The notes under the pieces were generated by a model that was given only the letters and a program-made list of their open reading frames with translations, made no database searches and had not been told where the DNA came from. A stretch of DNA of 64,000 bases from Parapedobacter lycopersici. GTDB taxonomy: Bacteria > Bacteroidota > Bacteroidia > Sphingobacteriales > Sphingobacteriaceae. Numbering within the stretch: the stretch's first letter is position 1; every line of letters begins with the position of its first letter. Location: positions 62,001 through 126,000 of the forward strand of contig NZ_JAMSLW010000004.1 of assembly GCF_024643285.1 (NCBI RefSeq), given 5' to 3'. Both the position numbers and the translations under genes were made by a program. Below are positions 8,051 to 17,164 of the stretch, piece by piece.

Positions 8051-8574
8051 AACTTAAAGAGATTAATCAGCAAAAAAGCCAGGCTTACAAGAAAGTCGGC
8101 CAGTTGCACGCGCAGTACTTTCAGGGCCTTTCCCATGTGCGCTTCCACGGTCTTGATCGATATTTGCAGGCGGTCGGCAATTTCCTGGTATTTCAGTTCC
8201 TCGAAACGGCTCAGTTGGAAAACGGTACGGCATTTTTCCGGCAGTTGCTGCAGTGCCTCTTCGAGGCGGTGCTCCAGCTCCCGGTCATCCGTGCTGTCCG
8301 TCACCACCCCAACGGATTCCCCCTGTCCCTGCACATACCGCTGATGCAAGTGCCACCGTTTCTTACTGTTCAGACTTTCATGATAAATAGCCTTATAGAG
8401 GTAGGCCTTCCAGGAAACCTGGATGGCAATGGCCTCCCGCTTCTCCCAGAGCCTGAGGAAAACCGTCTGCACAATTTCCTCAGCCAGCGCCTCGTCGTGG
8501 ACGATGGTGTAGGCATAGGCAAATAACGGATTGTAGTATTCCTTAAACAACCGCTCAAACTGCCTTTCATCCAT
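8047..8574 (-). CDS. ECF RNA polymerase sigma factor (FecI-like)
   Basis: A 175-residue ECF factor of the Bacteroidota FecI-like group. Region 2 is FKEYYNPLFAYAYTIVHDEALAEEIVQ in pieces, and region 4 is the helix-turn-helix ELKYQEIADRL followed by ISIKTVEAHMGKALKVLR. The ATG at 8574 (MDERQFERLF) is preferred by alignment to the family; an ATG at 8652 in the same frame would add 26 residues. Its stop overlaps the fecR start (ATGA), a sign of translational coupling of sigma and anti-sigma. Confidence 0.92.
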   Translation of the reverse strand: MDERQFERLFKEYYNPLFAYAYTIVHDEALAEEIVQTVFLRLWEKREAIAIQVSWKAYLYKAIYHESLNSKKRWHLHQRYVQGQGESVGVVTDSTDDRELEHRLEEALQQLPEKCRTVFQLSRFEELKYQEIADRLQISIKTVEAHMGKALKVLRVQLADFLVSLAFLLINLFKL

Positions 8575-8920
8575 GCGGGGCACGTCGCCGGTATGTGTTG
8601 CCAATGGCTCTTCTTTCAATCGTTTGTGGTTTTTGTACCTGTGACAATCCATCGCGCGGTTACCCTTACCTGCGCCGGAATTATTTTGCAAATTTAGCCA
8701 AATAACGCCGATTAATAGCCGGCATGCGGCGTGCAGTATTATACAACCGGCAACCGTCATCGGTGTTTCCGCTTGCAGATGGGGCGTAACAATCCTGTAA
8801 CATCGAGCACCTCCGGCGATAAAAAAAAGAAGAATCAATTGGATTGACCGTTAAAAAGTGCAATTTTGTGTTGTATTTATATTGCATTACATCATTCTTT
8901 ACCAATAGAAAACTGCAACT
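8575..8920. other. Divergent intergenic region
   Basis: A 346-bp spacer between the FecI-like sigma gene (minus) and the PQQ-type dehydrogenase gene (plus). It contains a minus-strand promoter element at 8689-8696 and A/T-rich DNA before the plus-strand gene. The sigma frame is open through most of it, so a longer sigma N-terminus is not excluded. No other gene is seen. Confidence 0.5.
8689..8696 (-). promoter_or_regulatory. TAnnTTTG promoter element of the sigma/FecR operon
   Basis: TAAATTTG on the minus strand, 37 bp upstream of the ATG at 8652 and 115 bp upstream of the preferred ATG at 8574. No clear TTG is seen at the usual -33 distance, so support is moderate. Confidence 0.45.
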
Positions 8921-10231
8921 ATGAAAAATCAAACTGAAAAGACAAGCATCGTAAACGGGCGAAGTAACTGGTGCCTTGCGCTGCTTTCAGGACTGGTACT
9001 CGCTTCCTGCAACCCGGCCGGCAGCGGCAAGCTGGCTACAGACACCGACAACGGGGGATTGAAATTACCCGAAGGCTTTGGGGTATTGGTCGTTGCCGAC
9101 AGCCTCGGGGCAGCACGCCACCTGGCCGTAAACGCCAAGGGTGACATCTTTGTCAAACGCCGTAACATCGAAGACGGACGGGGCATCGTGATGCTTTCCG
9201 ACACCGATGGCGACGGCCGGGCGGATAAGCAAACCGGGTTCGGCGATTACAATGGAACCGGTATTTTTCTTGACAGCAATTATTTATACGCGTCGTCCAA
9301 CACCGACATTTTCCGCTATGCGCTGGATGAAAATGGCCACGTCATTGATCCTAATGCGCCGGACACCGTGGTTACGGGACTTATCGATCGTCGTGCGCAT
9401 AATTCCAAGCCATTTACCATTGATGGTGCCGGTAACCTCTACGTAAACATCGGCGCTTATTCAAATGCCTGCCAGGTACAGGACCGGACCAAAGGTTCCC
9501 CGGCTATGCAACCCTGCCCTATTCTCGATTCTGCCGGTGGCATCTGGCAGTTCAGGGCCGACGGCATCAGGCAGACTTATGGCGACGGTGAGCGTTACGC
9601 CACCGGCCTGCGCAATGTGATGGGTATTGACTGGAATAACCAGGCCAACACCCTCTTTGTGACGCAGCATGGACGGGACAACCTGCATGATCTGTTCCCC
9701 GAACTGTACGACACCAAGGCATCGGCGACTTTACCCGCGGAAGCGTTGTTCCGTCTCGACAAGGGAGCTAATGCCGGATGGCCATATACCTATTACGATC
9801 AGGAACAGAAGAAAATCGTCGTAGCCCCCGAATACGGCGGCGACGGCAAGAAAGAAAGTACGGAAGACTACCTTACGCCCGCGGTCGCTTTCCCCGGCCA
9901 CATGGGTCCGAACGACCTCCTGTTCTATACAGGAGATATGTTCCCGGAGAAATATAAAAACGGCGCCTTCGTCGCCTTCCACGGTTCATGGAACCGGGCA
10001 CCGGAGGAACAGGCCGGTTACATGGTTGCTTTCATTCCGTTCAAAGACGGCGCTCCAAGCGGTGAGTGGGAAGTATTTGCGGACGGTTTCGCCGGTGTGG
10101 AAAAAATAGCCGCCCCGGATGATGCAAAACACCGCCCCTGCGGTCTTGCACAGGGGCCGGATGGCTCATTGTACATTTCCGACGATGTTACCGGCAAAAT
10201 TTACCGCGTTATCTATGAAGGTGGTGCATAA
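8921..10231 (+). CDS. PQQ-dependent sugar dehydrogenase-like lipoprotein (sorbosone dehydrogenase type)
   Basis: A 436-residue protein with a signal peptide and lipobox (VLASC), so probably periplasmic and lipid-anchored. The rest is a six-bladed beta-propeller of the glucose/sorbosone dehydrogenase type (GSDH superfamily), with blade-like repeats such as HLAVNAKGDIFV, GNLYVNIGAYS, ATGLRNVMGIDWN and the end strand PDGSLYISDDVTGKIYRV. Enzymes of this group oxidise aldose sugars with PQQ; the substrate here cannot be read from the sequence. Its end overlaps the cytochrome c gene by 17 bp, which suggests the cytochrome takes its electrons. Confidence 0.88.
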   Translation: MKNQTEKTSIVNGRSNWCLALLSGLVLASCNPAGSGKLATDTDNGGLKLPEGFGVLVVADSLGAARHLAVNAKGDIFVKRRNIEDGRGIVMLSDTDGDGRADKQTGFGDYNGTGIFLDSNYLYASSNTDIFRYALDENGHVIDPNAPDTVVTGLIDRRAHNSKPFTIDGAGNLYVNIGAYSNACQVQDRTKGSPAMQPCPILDSAGGIWQFRADGIRQTYGDGERYATGLRNVMGIDWNNQANTLFVTQHGRDNLHDLFPELYDTKASATLPAEALFRLDKGANAGWPYTYYDQEQKKIVVAPEYGGDGKKESTEDYLTPAVAFPGHMGPNDLLFYTGDMFPEKYKNGAFVAFHGSWNRAPEEQAGYMVAFIPFKDGAPSGEWEVFADGFAGVEKIAAPDDAKHRPCGLAQGPDGSLYISDDVTGKIYRVIYEGGA

Positions 10232-10706
10232 CCGCACGCTGTTCAGGGGCCTATTGGTTGCATTGGTAGCCGGTGCCTGCATGGCCTGTGGTGGAAACCA
10301 GTCAAAAGACAGCGGCACTGCCGCCACCGTAACGGATACGCCCGAAACTGTGGAGCAGGAGCCGCCGGTACTCACCGCGGGAATGACAGCAGGGAAAGCC
10401 ATATACGAACAGAATTGCGTGACGTGTCACCAGACCAACGGGAAAGGCGTTTCGGGCCTGAACCCGCCGCTGGCCGGTACAGATTACGTAACGGGAGATA
10501 AAAACCGGCTGATCGGCATCGTTTTGAATGGTTCAAATGTGGGACTGGAAGTGAACGGCGCGGTTTACAGTAATGCCATGCCTGCTCATGCTTTTTTGAG
10601 CGACGAGGAAGTTGCGAATGTACTATCGTACATTCGCAACAGCTTCGGAAACCGGGCGGATACCGTATCGGCGGCACTGGTAAAAGAAGTCAGGGCTTTG
10701 CTTTAA
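10215..10706 (+). CDS. Cytochrome c lipoprotein
   Basis: A 163-residue class I cytochrome c. Signal peptide with lipobox-like MACGG (Cys25), an acidic linker, then the haem domain with CVTCH (C68, C71, H72) and a likely Met122 axial ligand in NAMPAH, followed by the C-terminal helix FLSDEEVANVLSYIRNSFG. The ATG at 10215 lies inside the end of the dehydrogenase gene (17-bp overlap), and is chosen because it gives a proper signal peptide; earlier in-frame codons do not. Probable electron acceptor of the preceding dehydrogenase. Confidence 0.88.
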   Translation: MKVVHNRTLFRGLLVALVAGACMACGGNQSKDSGTAATVTDTPETVEQEPPVLTAGMTAGKAIYEQNCVTCHQTNGKGVSGLNPPLAGTDYVTGDKNRLIGIVLNGSNVGLEVNGAVYSNAMPAHAFLSDEEVANVLSYIRNSFGNRADTVSAALVKEVRALL

Positions 10707-10717
10707 TTGCCCGGCGG

Positions 10718-13252
10718 CTATTCCAGGTTCTTCAGGATTTTTTTCAGGTCAATGCCCTTGCCCAGCACGGGTTTAAAGATGTCTCCGTTTTCGCGGATAC
10801 GGTCCAGCGCATTAGCCAGGTTGAAATCCCGCATGTCCAGGCCCTGCTTTACCTCATCCCAATGCAGTGGCATCGATACGGTGGCACCCGGTTTGGGTCG
10901 CAGGGAGTAAGGAGCCGCTAAGGTGGCGGAAGGCCTGTTCTGTAGAAAGTCGATATAAATTTTTCCTTTCCGCTTGTCTGTCATCCGCGCTACGCTTGTA
11001 AAATCCAGCTGTCCGTTTGCGTGAACCGCTATCCATCGGGCCAGTAACTGGGACTGGTCATATGTATATTTTGCGCCCAATGGAATGTAAATGTGCAGGC
11101 CCGTGGAACCCGATGTTTTGCAGTAACCCGGAATATTCACTTCATCGAGGACGTCTTTGATAACGCGGGCTACCTGGATGACCTGCTCAAATGTATTGCC
11201 TTTATCGGGGTCGAGATCCAGGATACACCAATCCGGATGGTCGGGCTTGCGGATCGTGCTGCTCCAAGGATTCATTTCAATGGCCGCGAGATTAGCCATA
11301 TAAAGCAAGCTGGCTTCGTTATTACCCAGCATAAAGTTTTTCCGCCGGTCTTCATCCTCCGAACGGTACGGGTATTTATCGATCCAGCCGGGCACCTTGC
11401 CGGTGACATCTTTTTGGTAAAAACTCTTACCCCGGATGCCATTGGGAAAACGGTTAAGGGATTGCGGCCGGTCTTTCAAATAAGGTAAAATATACGGAGC
11501 CACCTGATGGTAATAGTTCAGCAGGTCGCGTTTGGTATAGCCTGCATCTGGCCAGAACACCTTATTGAGATTAGTCAATTTCAGTTCGTGTCCGTCTACG
11601 GTCACGACCGCTTCCTTACCCGCGGTATCGAGTAGCGGTTTCCGCTGTCGGGCGGTTGCCGTACGTTTTTTGGGTGTTGTCATCGCTTTGGGTTTTGCCA
11701 GGGTTTCCACCGTATGGCCGGACCGTACGGATTTATTATTTTCCGTGATATCGGTATCGCCGGCATAGCGGTCTTTCAATTTGATGAGCAGCCAGGCATT
11801 TTCCGCCCGGCCTTTTGTTCTGGCCAGCGCATACTCTCCCTTCAGTTTACTGCCGTTGAGTTTAAATTTCATGGCTCCTTTATGCCATTGCCGGCGCATC
11901 TCCCGGTCCTGCTCGGTTTTGGTTCCTGCGTTCCCGACCGGCTGGTAGGTACCCTCGTCCCAGATGATCATCGCACCTGCACCGTAGTTGCCTTTGGGGA
12001 TGACACCTTCAAAATTCCGGTAGTCAAATGGGTGGTCCTCCGTCATCATGGCCAGCCGCTTAACAGCCGGATCGATGGAAGGTCCCTTGGGCACCGCCCA
12101 ACTTTTGAGCACACCTCCCATCTCCAGGCGCAGGTCGTAGTGCAGGCTGGTTGCCCGGTGCTGCTGTACCACAAAGCGGAGCCGGGCATCCGATGGTTTG
12201 CCCCCCGTAGGTTCCGGATTATCGGCAAAGGTCCTTTTTCCATAATATTCGCCCAGCGATGCTGCCCCAGCTTCCGTTTCCGCTTCGATTTCGGTCAGTG
12301 GCTTGGGCAGTTCACGGACAACCTGTGTCGGCTTTTTATCGTCGCGGAATCCTAAAAAAGTAGCAGGTTTGCGGATCCTGCCGGATTTGGTCCATGTAGC
12401 AAACTCAAAATTGGCGATCAGTTTCGGTTCGACCCAGTGGGATATGGCTCCCTTGGTGTCCAGCACACGGTTTACAAACGGGGAGGTATCGCGCTCCAGG
12501 GCTTTCAGCTTATCCAGGATTTCACGCATTTCCTTTTCCTTGTAGCCGCTGCCACTGCGGCCGATCCAGACCAGCCTGCCGTCTTCATAGGCGCCGAACA
12601 GGAGGTTTTTGAATGCGCGGCTTTTGTCGGAATCAGCCCAGCCGCCGATCACAAACTCCTGCCGCTTGCGCGTCGGTACTTTTAGCCAGTCGTTGTTACG
12701 TATTCCCTCCTGGTAGCTACTTTCACGCCGTTTGGCAATAACCCCTTCCCTGTTTTCTTCAAGCACTTTCCGGTATAGCGCAGACCCGTCGTCGACGCTC
12801 TCACTGAATTGGAGTACGCTGTTTTTTTTTACCAGCAAACGCAGCAGCTCTTTTCGCTCGGCAAGTGGCAGCGGCCGCAGGTCATTACCGTCGAGCCAGA
12901 GCAGGTCGAATACGCAATACCGGATTGGCGTTCGCTTGCCGTTATATAATTGCAGCGCATCAAAATCAGCCATGCCGTGTTCGTCGAAGACCACGACCTC
13001 CCCATCGATAATCACCTCATGGCCCAGGTCTTTCAATGCCGCTTCAATCAGCGGATACCGTTTGGTATAATCAAGCCCGTTCCGCGATGCCATCCGTACG
13101 TGCTTTTTTTGTACAAACGATACAATGCGGTAGCCGTCCCACTTAATTTCATACAGGTATTCCGGATTGTTCAGCGGCTGTTTAACCAGTGTACAAAGCA
13201 TAGGTGAAATCCGGTCGGGCATTTCTGTTGTCGTTTGTCGTTTTGCAGCCAT
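10718..13252 (-). CDS. ligD: Multifunctional DNA ligase D (ligase-phosphoesterase-polymerase)
   Basis: The end-processing and ligating enzyme of bacterial non-homologous end joining, 844 residues. Order: ATP-dependent ligase (about 14-310, adenylation Lys37 in EIKWDG), 3'-phosphoesterase (about 358-500, with HRATSLHYDLRLE and HPFDY), and archaeo-eukaryotic-primase-type polymerase (about 548-835, catalytic DLD at 679-681 and SGSTGLHIY). This ligase-first order differs from Pseudomonas LigD, which begins with the phosphoesterase, and is familiar in Bacteroidota. All three active sites appear intact. Ku, its partner, is encoded about 11 kb away (24597-25352). The gene is single, and convergent with the cytochrome gene across 11 bp. 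Confidence 0.97.
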   Translation of the reverse strand: MAAKRQTTTEMPDRISPMLCTLVKQPLNNPEYLYEIKWDGYRIVSFVQKKHVRMASRNGLDYTKRYPLIEAALKDLGHEVIIDGEVVVFDEHGMADFDALQLYNGKRTPIRYCVFDLLWLDGNDLRPLPLAERKELLRLLVKKNSVLQFSESVDDGSALYRKVLEENREGVIAKRRESSYQEGIRNNDWLKVPTRKRQEFVIGGWADSDKSRAFKNLLFGAYEDGRLVWIGRSGSGYKEKEMREILDKLKALERDTSPFVNRVLDTKGAISHWVEPKLIANFEFATWTKSGRIRKPATFLGFRDDKKPTQVVRELPKPLTEIEAETEAGAASLGEYYGKRTFADNPEPTGGKPSDARLRFVVQQHRATSLHYDLRLEMGGVLKSWAVPKGPSIDPAVKRLAMMTEDHPFDYRNFEGVIPKGNYGAGAMIIWDEGTYQPVGNAGTKTEQDREMRRQWHKGAMKFKLNGSKLKGEYALARTKGRAENAWLLIKLKDRYAGDTDITENNKSVRSGHTVETLAKPKAMTTPKKRTATARQRKPLLDTAGKEAVVTVDGHELKLTNLNKVFWPDAGYTKRDLLNYYHQVAPYILPYLKDRPQSLNRFPNGIRGKSFYQKDVTGKVPGWIDKYPYRSEDEDRRKNFMLGNNEASLLYMANLAAIEMNPWSSTIRKPDHPDWCILDLDPDKGNTFEQVIQVARVIKDVLDEVNIPGYCKTSGSTGLHIYIPLGAKYTYDQSQLLARWIAVHANGQLDFTSVARMTDKRKGKIYIDFLQNRPSATLAAPYSLRPKPGATVSMPLHWDEVKQGLDMRDFNLANALDRIRENGDIFKPVLGKGIDLKKILKNLE

Positions 13253-13385
13253 ATTGATGCCCTATTTCGTAGTAGAACAAACGGAAATAGAAATGGTTGA
13301 GCCGCATTACGGTATGGGAACAGTATATTGAAGGTGTCGAAACGGACAAAAGTGCCTATATTTATTCATCGTATAACTATTTCCC

Positions 13386-14492
13386 ATGATGAAAAACGCA
13401 TGTATTTACGGGCTGGTCATGATCGGACTCAGCATCAGCCTTTCTTCCCGGGGGCAGCAGCTTGCGCCCGGTTTTGATAAAGCGGAGTTCCGGGAATTGC
13501 TGTATATTTCGGCAAGGACCGGCGCTTTTGACAGCAGCTATTACAAGGATATTCCCGAGCCAGGTTATCACATGGCCTACCGATCGGCAGTCATGGGGCT
13601 GGATAACCGTTGGGAGCTTTGGTTAAATGACCGTTCCTCGGCAGTCATCAGTATCCGGGGTACTACGGAAAAGGCGGAAAGCTGGCTGGCCAACTTCTAT
13701 GCGGCCATGGTACCGGCAAAGGGACAGCTGCAGATCAGCGAGCGGGACACCTTTACGTATGCACTGGCCGACCATCCCCGGGCTGCGGTGCATGTGGGCT
13801 GGCTGGTTAGTCTGGCTTTTCTGTCGCAGGACATGCTTCCCAAACTTGATTCGTGCTACCGCGCGGGTATAAAAAACGTGATCCTGACCGGCCACAGCCA
13901 GGGCGGGGCGATCACCTTTCTGCTAACGGCGTATCTGTATAACCTGCAAAAGCAGGGAAGATTGCCTGCGGATATCCGCTTCAAAACCTACTGCAGTGCC
14001 AGTCCCAAACCCGGCAACCTGTATTTTGCCTATGCTTATGAGGTGATGACGCAGGGTGGATGGTCGTACAATGTGGTTAACGCGGCAGACTGGGTGCCGG
14101 AGACGCCGATGTCGATCCAGACCCTGGCGGATTTTAATGAAACCAATCCCTTTGTCAATGCGGATATGCTTATCAAAAAACAGCGGTTCTTAAAGCGGCT
14201 TACGCTTCGGTACGTATACAACCGGCTAAACAAACCCACCATACGCGCCCAGCGGAATTATGAAAAATTCCTGGGGAAAATGACTTCCAAGATGGTTAAA
14301 AACACCCTTCCCGGATATGTACCTCCCGATTATTACAGCAGTAACCATTATGTAAGAACCGGAACCACCGTGGTTCTGATGGGCGGTGAAGACTATTACA
14401 AACGGTATCCGGACAATCCGGAAACCCCATTTGTGCATCATGGCCACCACCCGTACCTCTATCTGCTGGCCCAACCCGGCAGCCATCCGTAG
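13386..14492 (+). CDS. Exported lipase-family (class 3) protein
   Basis: A 368-residue alpha/beta hydrolase with a signal peptide ending near SRGQQ. The nucleophile elbow is GHSQGG (Ser171), within the pattern of class 3 (fungal-type) lipases, in which IRGTTEKAESWLAN (about 90-103) forms the region before it. The substrate is unknown; an extracytoplasmic lipid or ester is likely. It stands between ligD and the ligase-associated cluster but on its own, with 72 bp to the next gene, and has no evident link to DNA repair. Confidence 0.85.
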   Translation: MMKNACIYGLVMIGLSISLSSRGQQLAPGFDKAEFRELLYISARTGAFDSSYYKDIPEPGYHMAYRSAVMGLDNRWELWLNDRSSAVISIRGTTEKAESWLANFYAAMVPAKGQLQISERDTFTYALADHPRAAVHVGWLVSLAFLSQDMLPKLDSCYRAGIKNVILTGHSQGGAITFLLTAYLYNLQKQGRLPADIRFKTYCSASPKPGNLYFAYAYEVMTQGGWSYNVVNAADWVPETPMSIQTLADFNETNPFVNADMLIKKQRFLKRLTLRYVYNRLNKPTIRAQRNYEKFLGKMTSKMVKNTLPGYVPPDYYSSNHYVRTGTTVVLMGGEDYYKRYPDNPETPFVHHGHHPYLYLLAQPGSHP

Positions 14493-14564
14493 CCTGTTAT
14501 CCGGCGGCTAAAACAAAATGGTGGCTTTCGCCTTATTATAAGCAACAACCAGGGACAAGCAGCT

Positions 14565-15569
14565 ATGAAACGGTTATTACAGGTAAACGACAGGGGGATT
14601 TATTGCGAGCGGGCCGACGTATATATAGACCCCTGGCAACCGGTACAACGTGCGCTCATCACACATGCCCATAGCGATCATGCCCGGAGGGGTAACGGGC
14701 AGTACCTTTGTCACCATGATACCGCTCCGATCTTAACCCTAAGGCTGGGTACCGATATCCGGATCCAGCGCGTGTCTTACGGTGAACCGATACAAATCAA
14801 CGGGGTGACATTCAGTTTTCACCCGGCCGGGCACATCCTTGGGTCTGCGCAGATCCGGGTAGCCTATAAAGGCGAGATCTGGGTAGTAACGGGCGATTAT
14901 AAATTGCTCAACGACGGGTTAAGCCAACCTTATGAGCCTGTAGTTTGCCATCACCTGATTACGGAATCTACCTTTGGACTGCCGGTTTACGCGTTTAAGT
15001 CCCCTTTTGCTGTCTATAAAGAAATAAAGGACTGGTGGCGGGAAAATCAGCAGGCAGGTGTGAATACGGTATTGCTCTGCTATGCGCTGGGGAAAGCACA
15101 GTCCATTTTAAACCAGCTACGTGAAGAAACAGACGTTCCCATCCTGCTGCATGGTGCCGTCGCCAATGTAAATGGAGCTCTCGCCGCACGGGGCTATCAT
15201 TTCCCGGGGCAGTGGATGGAAACGGAGCCGGTGACCAAGGCACCGAAAGGGGCATTGATTCTCGCTCCTCCATCAGCCCTCGGATCGCCCTGGATGCGGC
15301 GGATGGGCAATTACCGGGTAGCCCTGTGCAGCGGATGGATGCAACTACGCGGCGCGCGGCGAAGACGCGGGGTGGATAAAGGGTTTGTGCTTTCGGACCA
15401 CTGTGATTTCCGGCAGCTTAACGAGGCCATTGATTTAACCGGGGCCGAACACATCTATGTAACGCACGGCTATGAAAGCCAGTTTACCCGCTGGGTGCGT
15501 GAGGAACGGGGATTACCTGCCGAGATCATGAACACCTTGTATGAGGATATGGAACTGGAAGAATTATGA
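14565..15569 (+). CDS. Ligase-associated DNA exonuclease (metallo-beta-lactamase fold)
   Basis: A 334-residue MBL/beta-CASP-type nuclease of the ligase-associated exonuclease family (TIGR04122). The metal site HAHSDH is at residues 34-39, HPAGHILGSAQI and TGDYKLLN follow, and DHCDF plus THGYESQF form the C-terminal part. It is related to the mRNA 3'-end/SNM1 nuclease fold. It is the first gene of a tight four-gene operon: its stop overlaps the ligase start by 4 bp (15566-15569). It probably trims DNA ends for the ligase; this is known for the family by association, not by direct test here. Confidence 0.93.
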   Translation: MKRLLQVNDRGIYCERADVYIDPWQPVQRALITHAHSDHARRGNGQYLCHHDTAPILTLRLGTDIRIQRVSYGEPIQINGVTFSFHPAGHILGSAQIRVAYKGEIWVVTGDYKLLNDGLSQPYEPVVCHHLITESTFGLPVYAFKSPFAVYKEIKDWWRENQQAGVNTVLLCYALGKAQSILNQLREETDVPILLHGAVANVNGALAARGYHFPGQWMETEPVTKAPKGALILAPPSALGSPWMRRMGNYRVALCSGWMQLRGARRRRGVDKGFVLSDHCDFRQLNEAIDLTGAEHIYVTHGYESQFTRWVREERGLPAEIMNTLYEDMELEEL

Positions 15570-17164
15570 GAGTGTTTGCACAGCTTTTTGAAGCCATTGA
15601 CAGCTCGACCAAAACCAGCCGTAAGGTGGCGGCCATGGTCGACTATTTCGACCGCGTATCCGACGAAGAAAAATTGTTTGCCGTTGCGCTGCTGATCGGC
15701 AATAAACCAAAACGCCCGGTAGCGACCACGTCGCTGCGGGAATGGGCTTCCGCACTCGCGGGCATTCCATCGTGGCTCTTTGAGGAAAGCTATTACGCTG
15801 TTGGCGACCTGGGCGAAACGCTGACGCTGCTTATGCCGCAGCAGTCGCGGCCGGAGGAAACGCCTACACTGAAGGCCGTATTTGCGACCATGACCGCACT
15901 GCGGAAATATAGCCCGATGGAACAGCGGGAAACGCTGTATACCTTTTGGACAACGCTCCGGGGTACGGCGTTGTTCCTCTTCAACAAAATGCTAACGGGC
16001 AGCCTGCGTGTCGGCGTTTCGCGTAAGCTCGTGATCAACGCGCTGGCAAGGCACCTGGACCGGGATGAGGCAACGGTAGCCCATCAGCTGATGGGCAAAT
16101 GGGACCCCTTGACTACCCGTTTTACCGACCTGTTTCCCCAACAGGGGACAGCGCTTCCCCATCACATCCCCTATCCTTTTTACCTCGCTTATGCGCTGGA
16201 CCGGGAACCAGCCGATCTGGGCGATATCAACAACTGGCTCCTGGAGAAAAAACTTGACGGTATCCGCGGCCAGCTGATCCGCCGCAACGGGGAGTTATTC
16301 ATCTGGTCGAGGGGCGAGGATTTGCTTACCGATAAGTTTCCTGAGTTTGGACCGCTTACGACCCTTTTGCCGGATGGTACCGTCATTGACGGCGAAATTA
16401 TCCCCTGGAAAGACGGTCATCCATTGCCCTTTGCACGGATGCAGACGCGTATCGGACGCAAAAACCTTTCGGCAAAAATGCTACAGGAAGTTCCCTTGGT
16501 GATGGTTTGCTTTGACCTGCTGGAATACGAGGGCAGGGATATCAGACATGAACCGCTCCTGATCCGGCGGGCGCAGCTTGCGGCACTCATCGATAACCCC
16601 GCACTGCAGCGCATCCTGCTGCGATCGGAAGAAATGGCATTCCCCGACTGGCAGGCGGCAGCCGACTTCCGGGAACGGGCGCGGCAGTTTCATTGCGAAG
16701 GGCTGATGCTCAAACAATGGCAAAGCGCTTATGGCGTGGGGCGAAGGAAAGGCGACTGGTGGAAGTGGAAAGCCGACCCGTTTTCCATCGATGCCGTCAT
16801 GATTTATGCACAAAGCGGCCACGGCCGGCGGGCAAATCTGTATACCGATTATACATTTGCCGTGTGGGACGGCGACACACTGGTTCCCTTTGCTAAAGCC
16901 TATTCCGGCCTGACCGATACGGAGATCAAATCACTTGACCGCTGGATTAAGCAGAACACAGTCGAAAAATTCGGTCCGGTCCGGCGCGTCAAGCCCGTAC
17001 ACGTTTTTGAAATCGGCTTTGAGGGCGTTCAGGCAAGTAACCGCCATAAGTCCGGTGTGGCGCTTCGGTTTCCCCGTATGCTTCGGTGGCGGCTGGATAA
17101 AACGGCGGCCGAAGCCAATACGAAAGACGATTTGCTGGATCTTTTACGTTTATATGGACAATGA
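15566..17164 (+). CDS. ATP-dependent DNA ligase of the ligase-associated cluster
   Basis: A 532-residue ligase (TIGR04120 group, LigB/LigC-like). An N-terminal DNA-binding domain (about 1-200) precedes the adenylation domain with the active-site Lys229 in EKKLDGIR, further nucleotidyl-transferase motifs (IDGEIIPW, FDLLEYEGRDIR, EGLMLK), and an OB-fold C-terminus. It seals nicks or breaks using ATP and is separate from LigD. It overlaps both neighbours by 4 bp (ATGA at 15566 and 17161), so the cluster is one translationally coupled operon. Confidence 0.95.
   Translation: MRVFAQLFEAIDSSTKTSRKVAAMVDYFDRVSDEEKLFAVALLIGNKPKRPVATTSLREWASALAGIPSWLFEESYYAVGDLGETLTLLMPQQSRPEETPTLKAVFATMTALRKYSPMEQRETLYTFWTTLRGTALFLFNKMLTGSLRVGVSRKLVINALARHLDRDEATVAHQLMGKWDPLTTRFTDLFPQQGTALPHHIPYPFYLAYALDREPADLGDINNWLLEKKLDGIRGQLIRRNGELFIWSRGEDLLTDKFPEFGPLTTLLPDGTVIDGEIIPWKDGHPLPFARMQTRIGRKNLSAKMLQEVPLVMVCFDLLEYEGRDIRHEPLLIRRAQLAALIDNPALQRILLRSEEMAFPDWQAAADFRERARQFHCEGLMLKQWQSAYGVGRRKGDWWKWKADPFSIDAVMIYAQSGHGRRANLYTDYTFAVWDGDTLVPFAKAYSGLTDTEIKSLDRWIKQNTVEKFGPVRRVKPVHVFEIGFEGVQASNRHKSGVALRFPRMLRWRLDKTAAEANTKDDLLDLLRLYGQ

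Noticed and set aside
11714-12355. A 213-residue plus-strand open frame
   Set aside because: Antisense to the phosphoesterase part of ligD; no recognisable content.
13386-14492. The lipase gene as part of the DNA repair cluster
   Set aside because: It has its own signal peptide and lies between repair genes without overlap; no functional link is seen.
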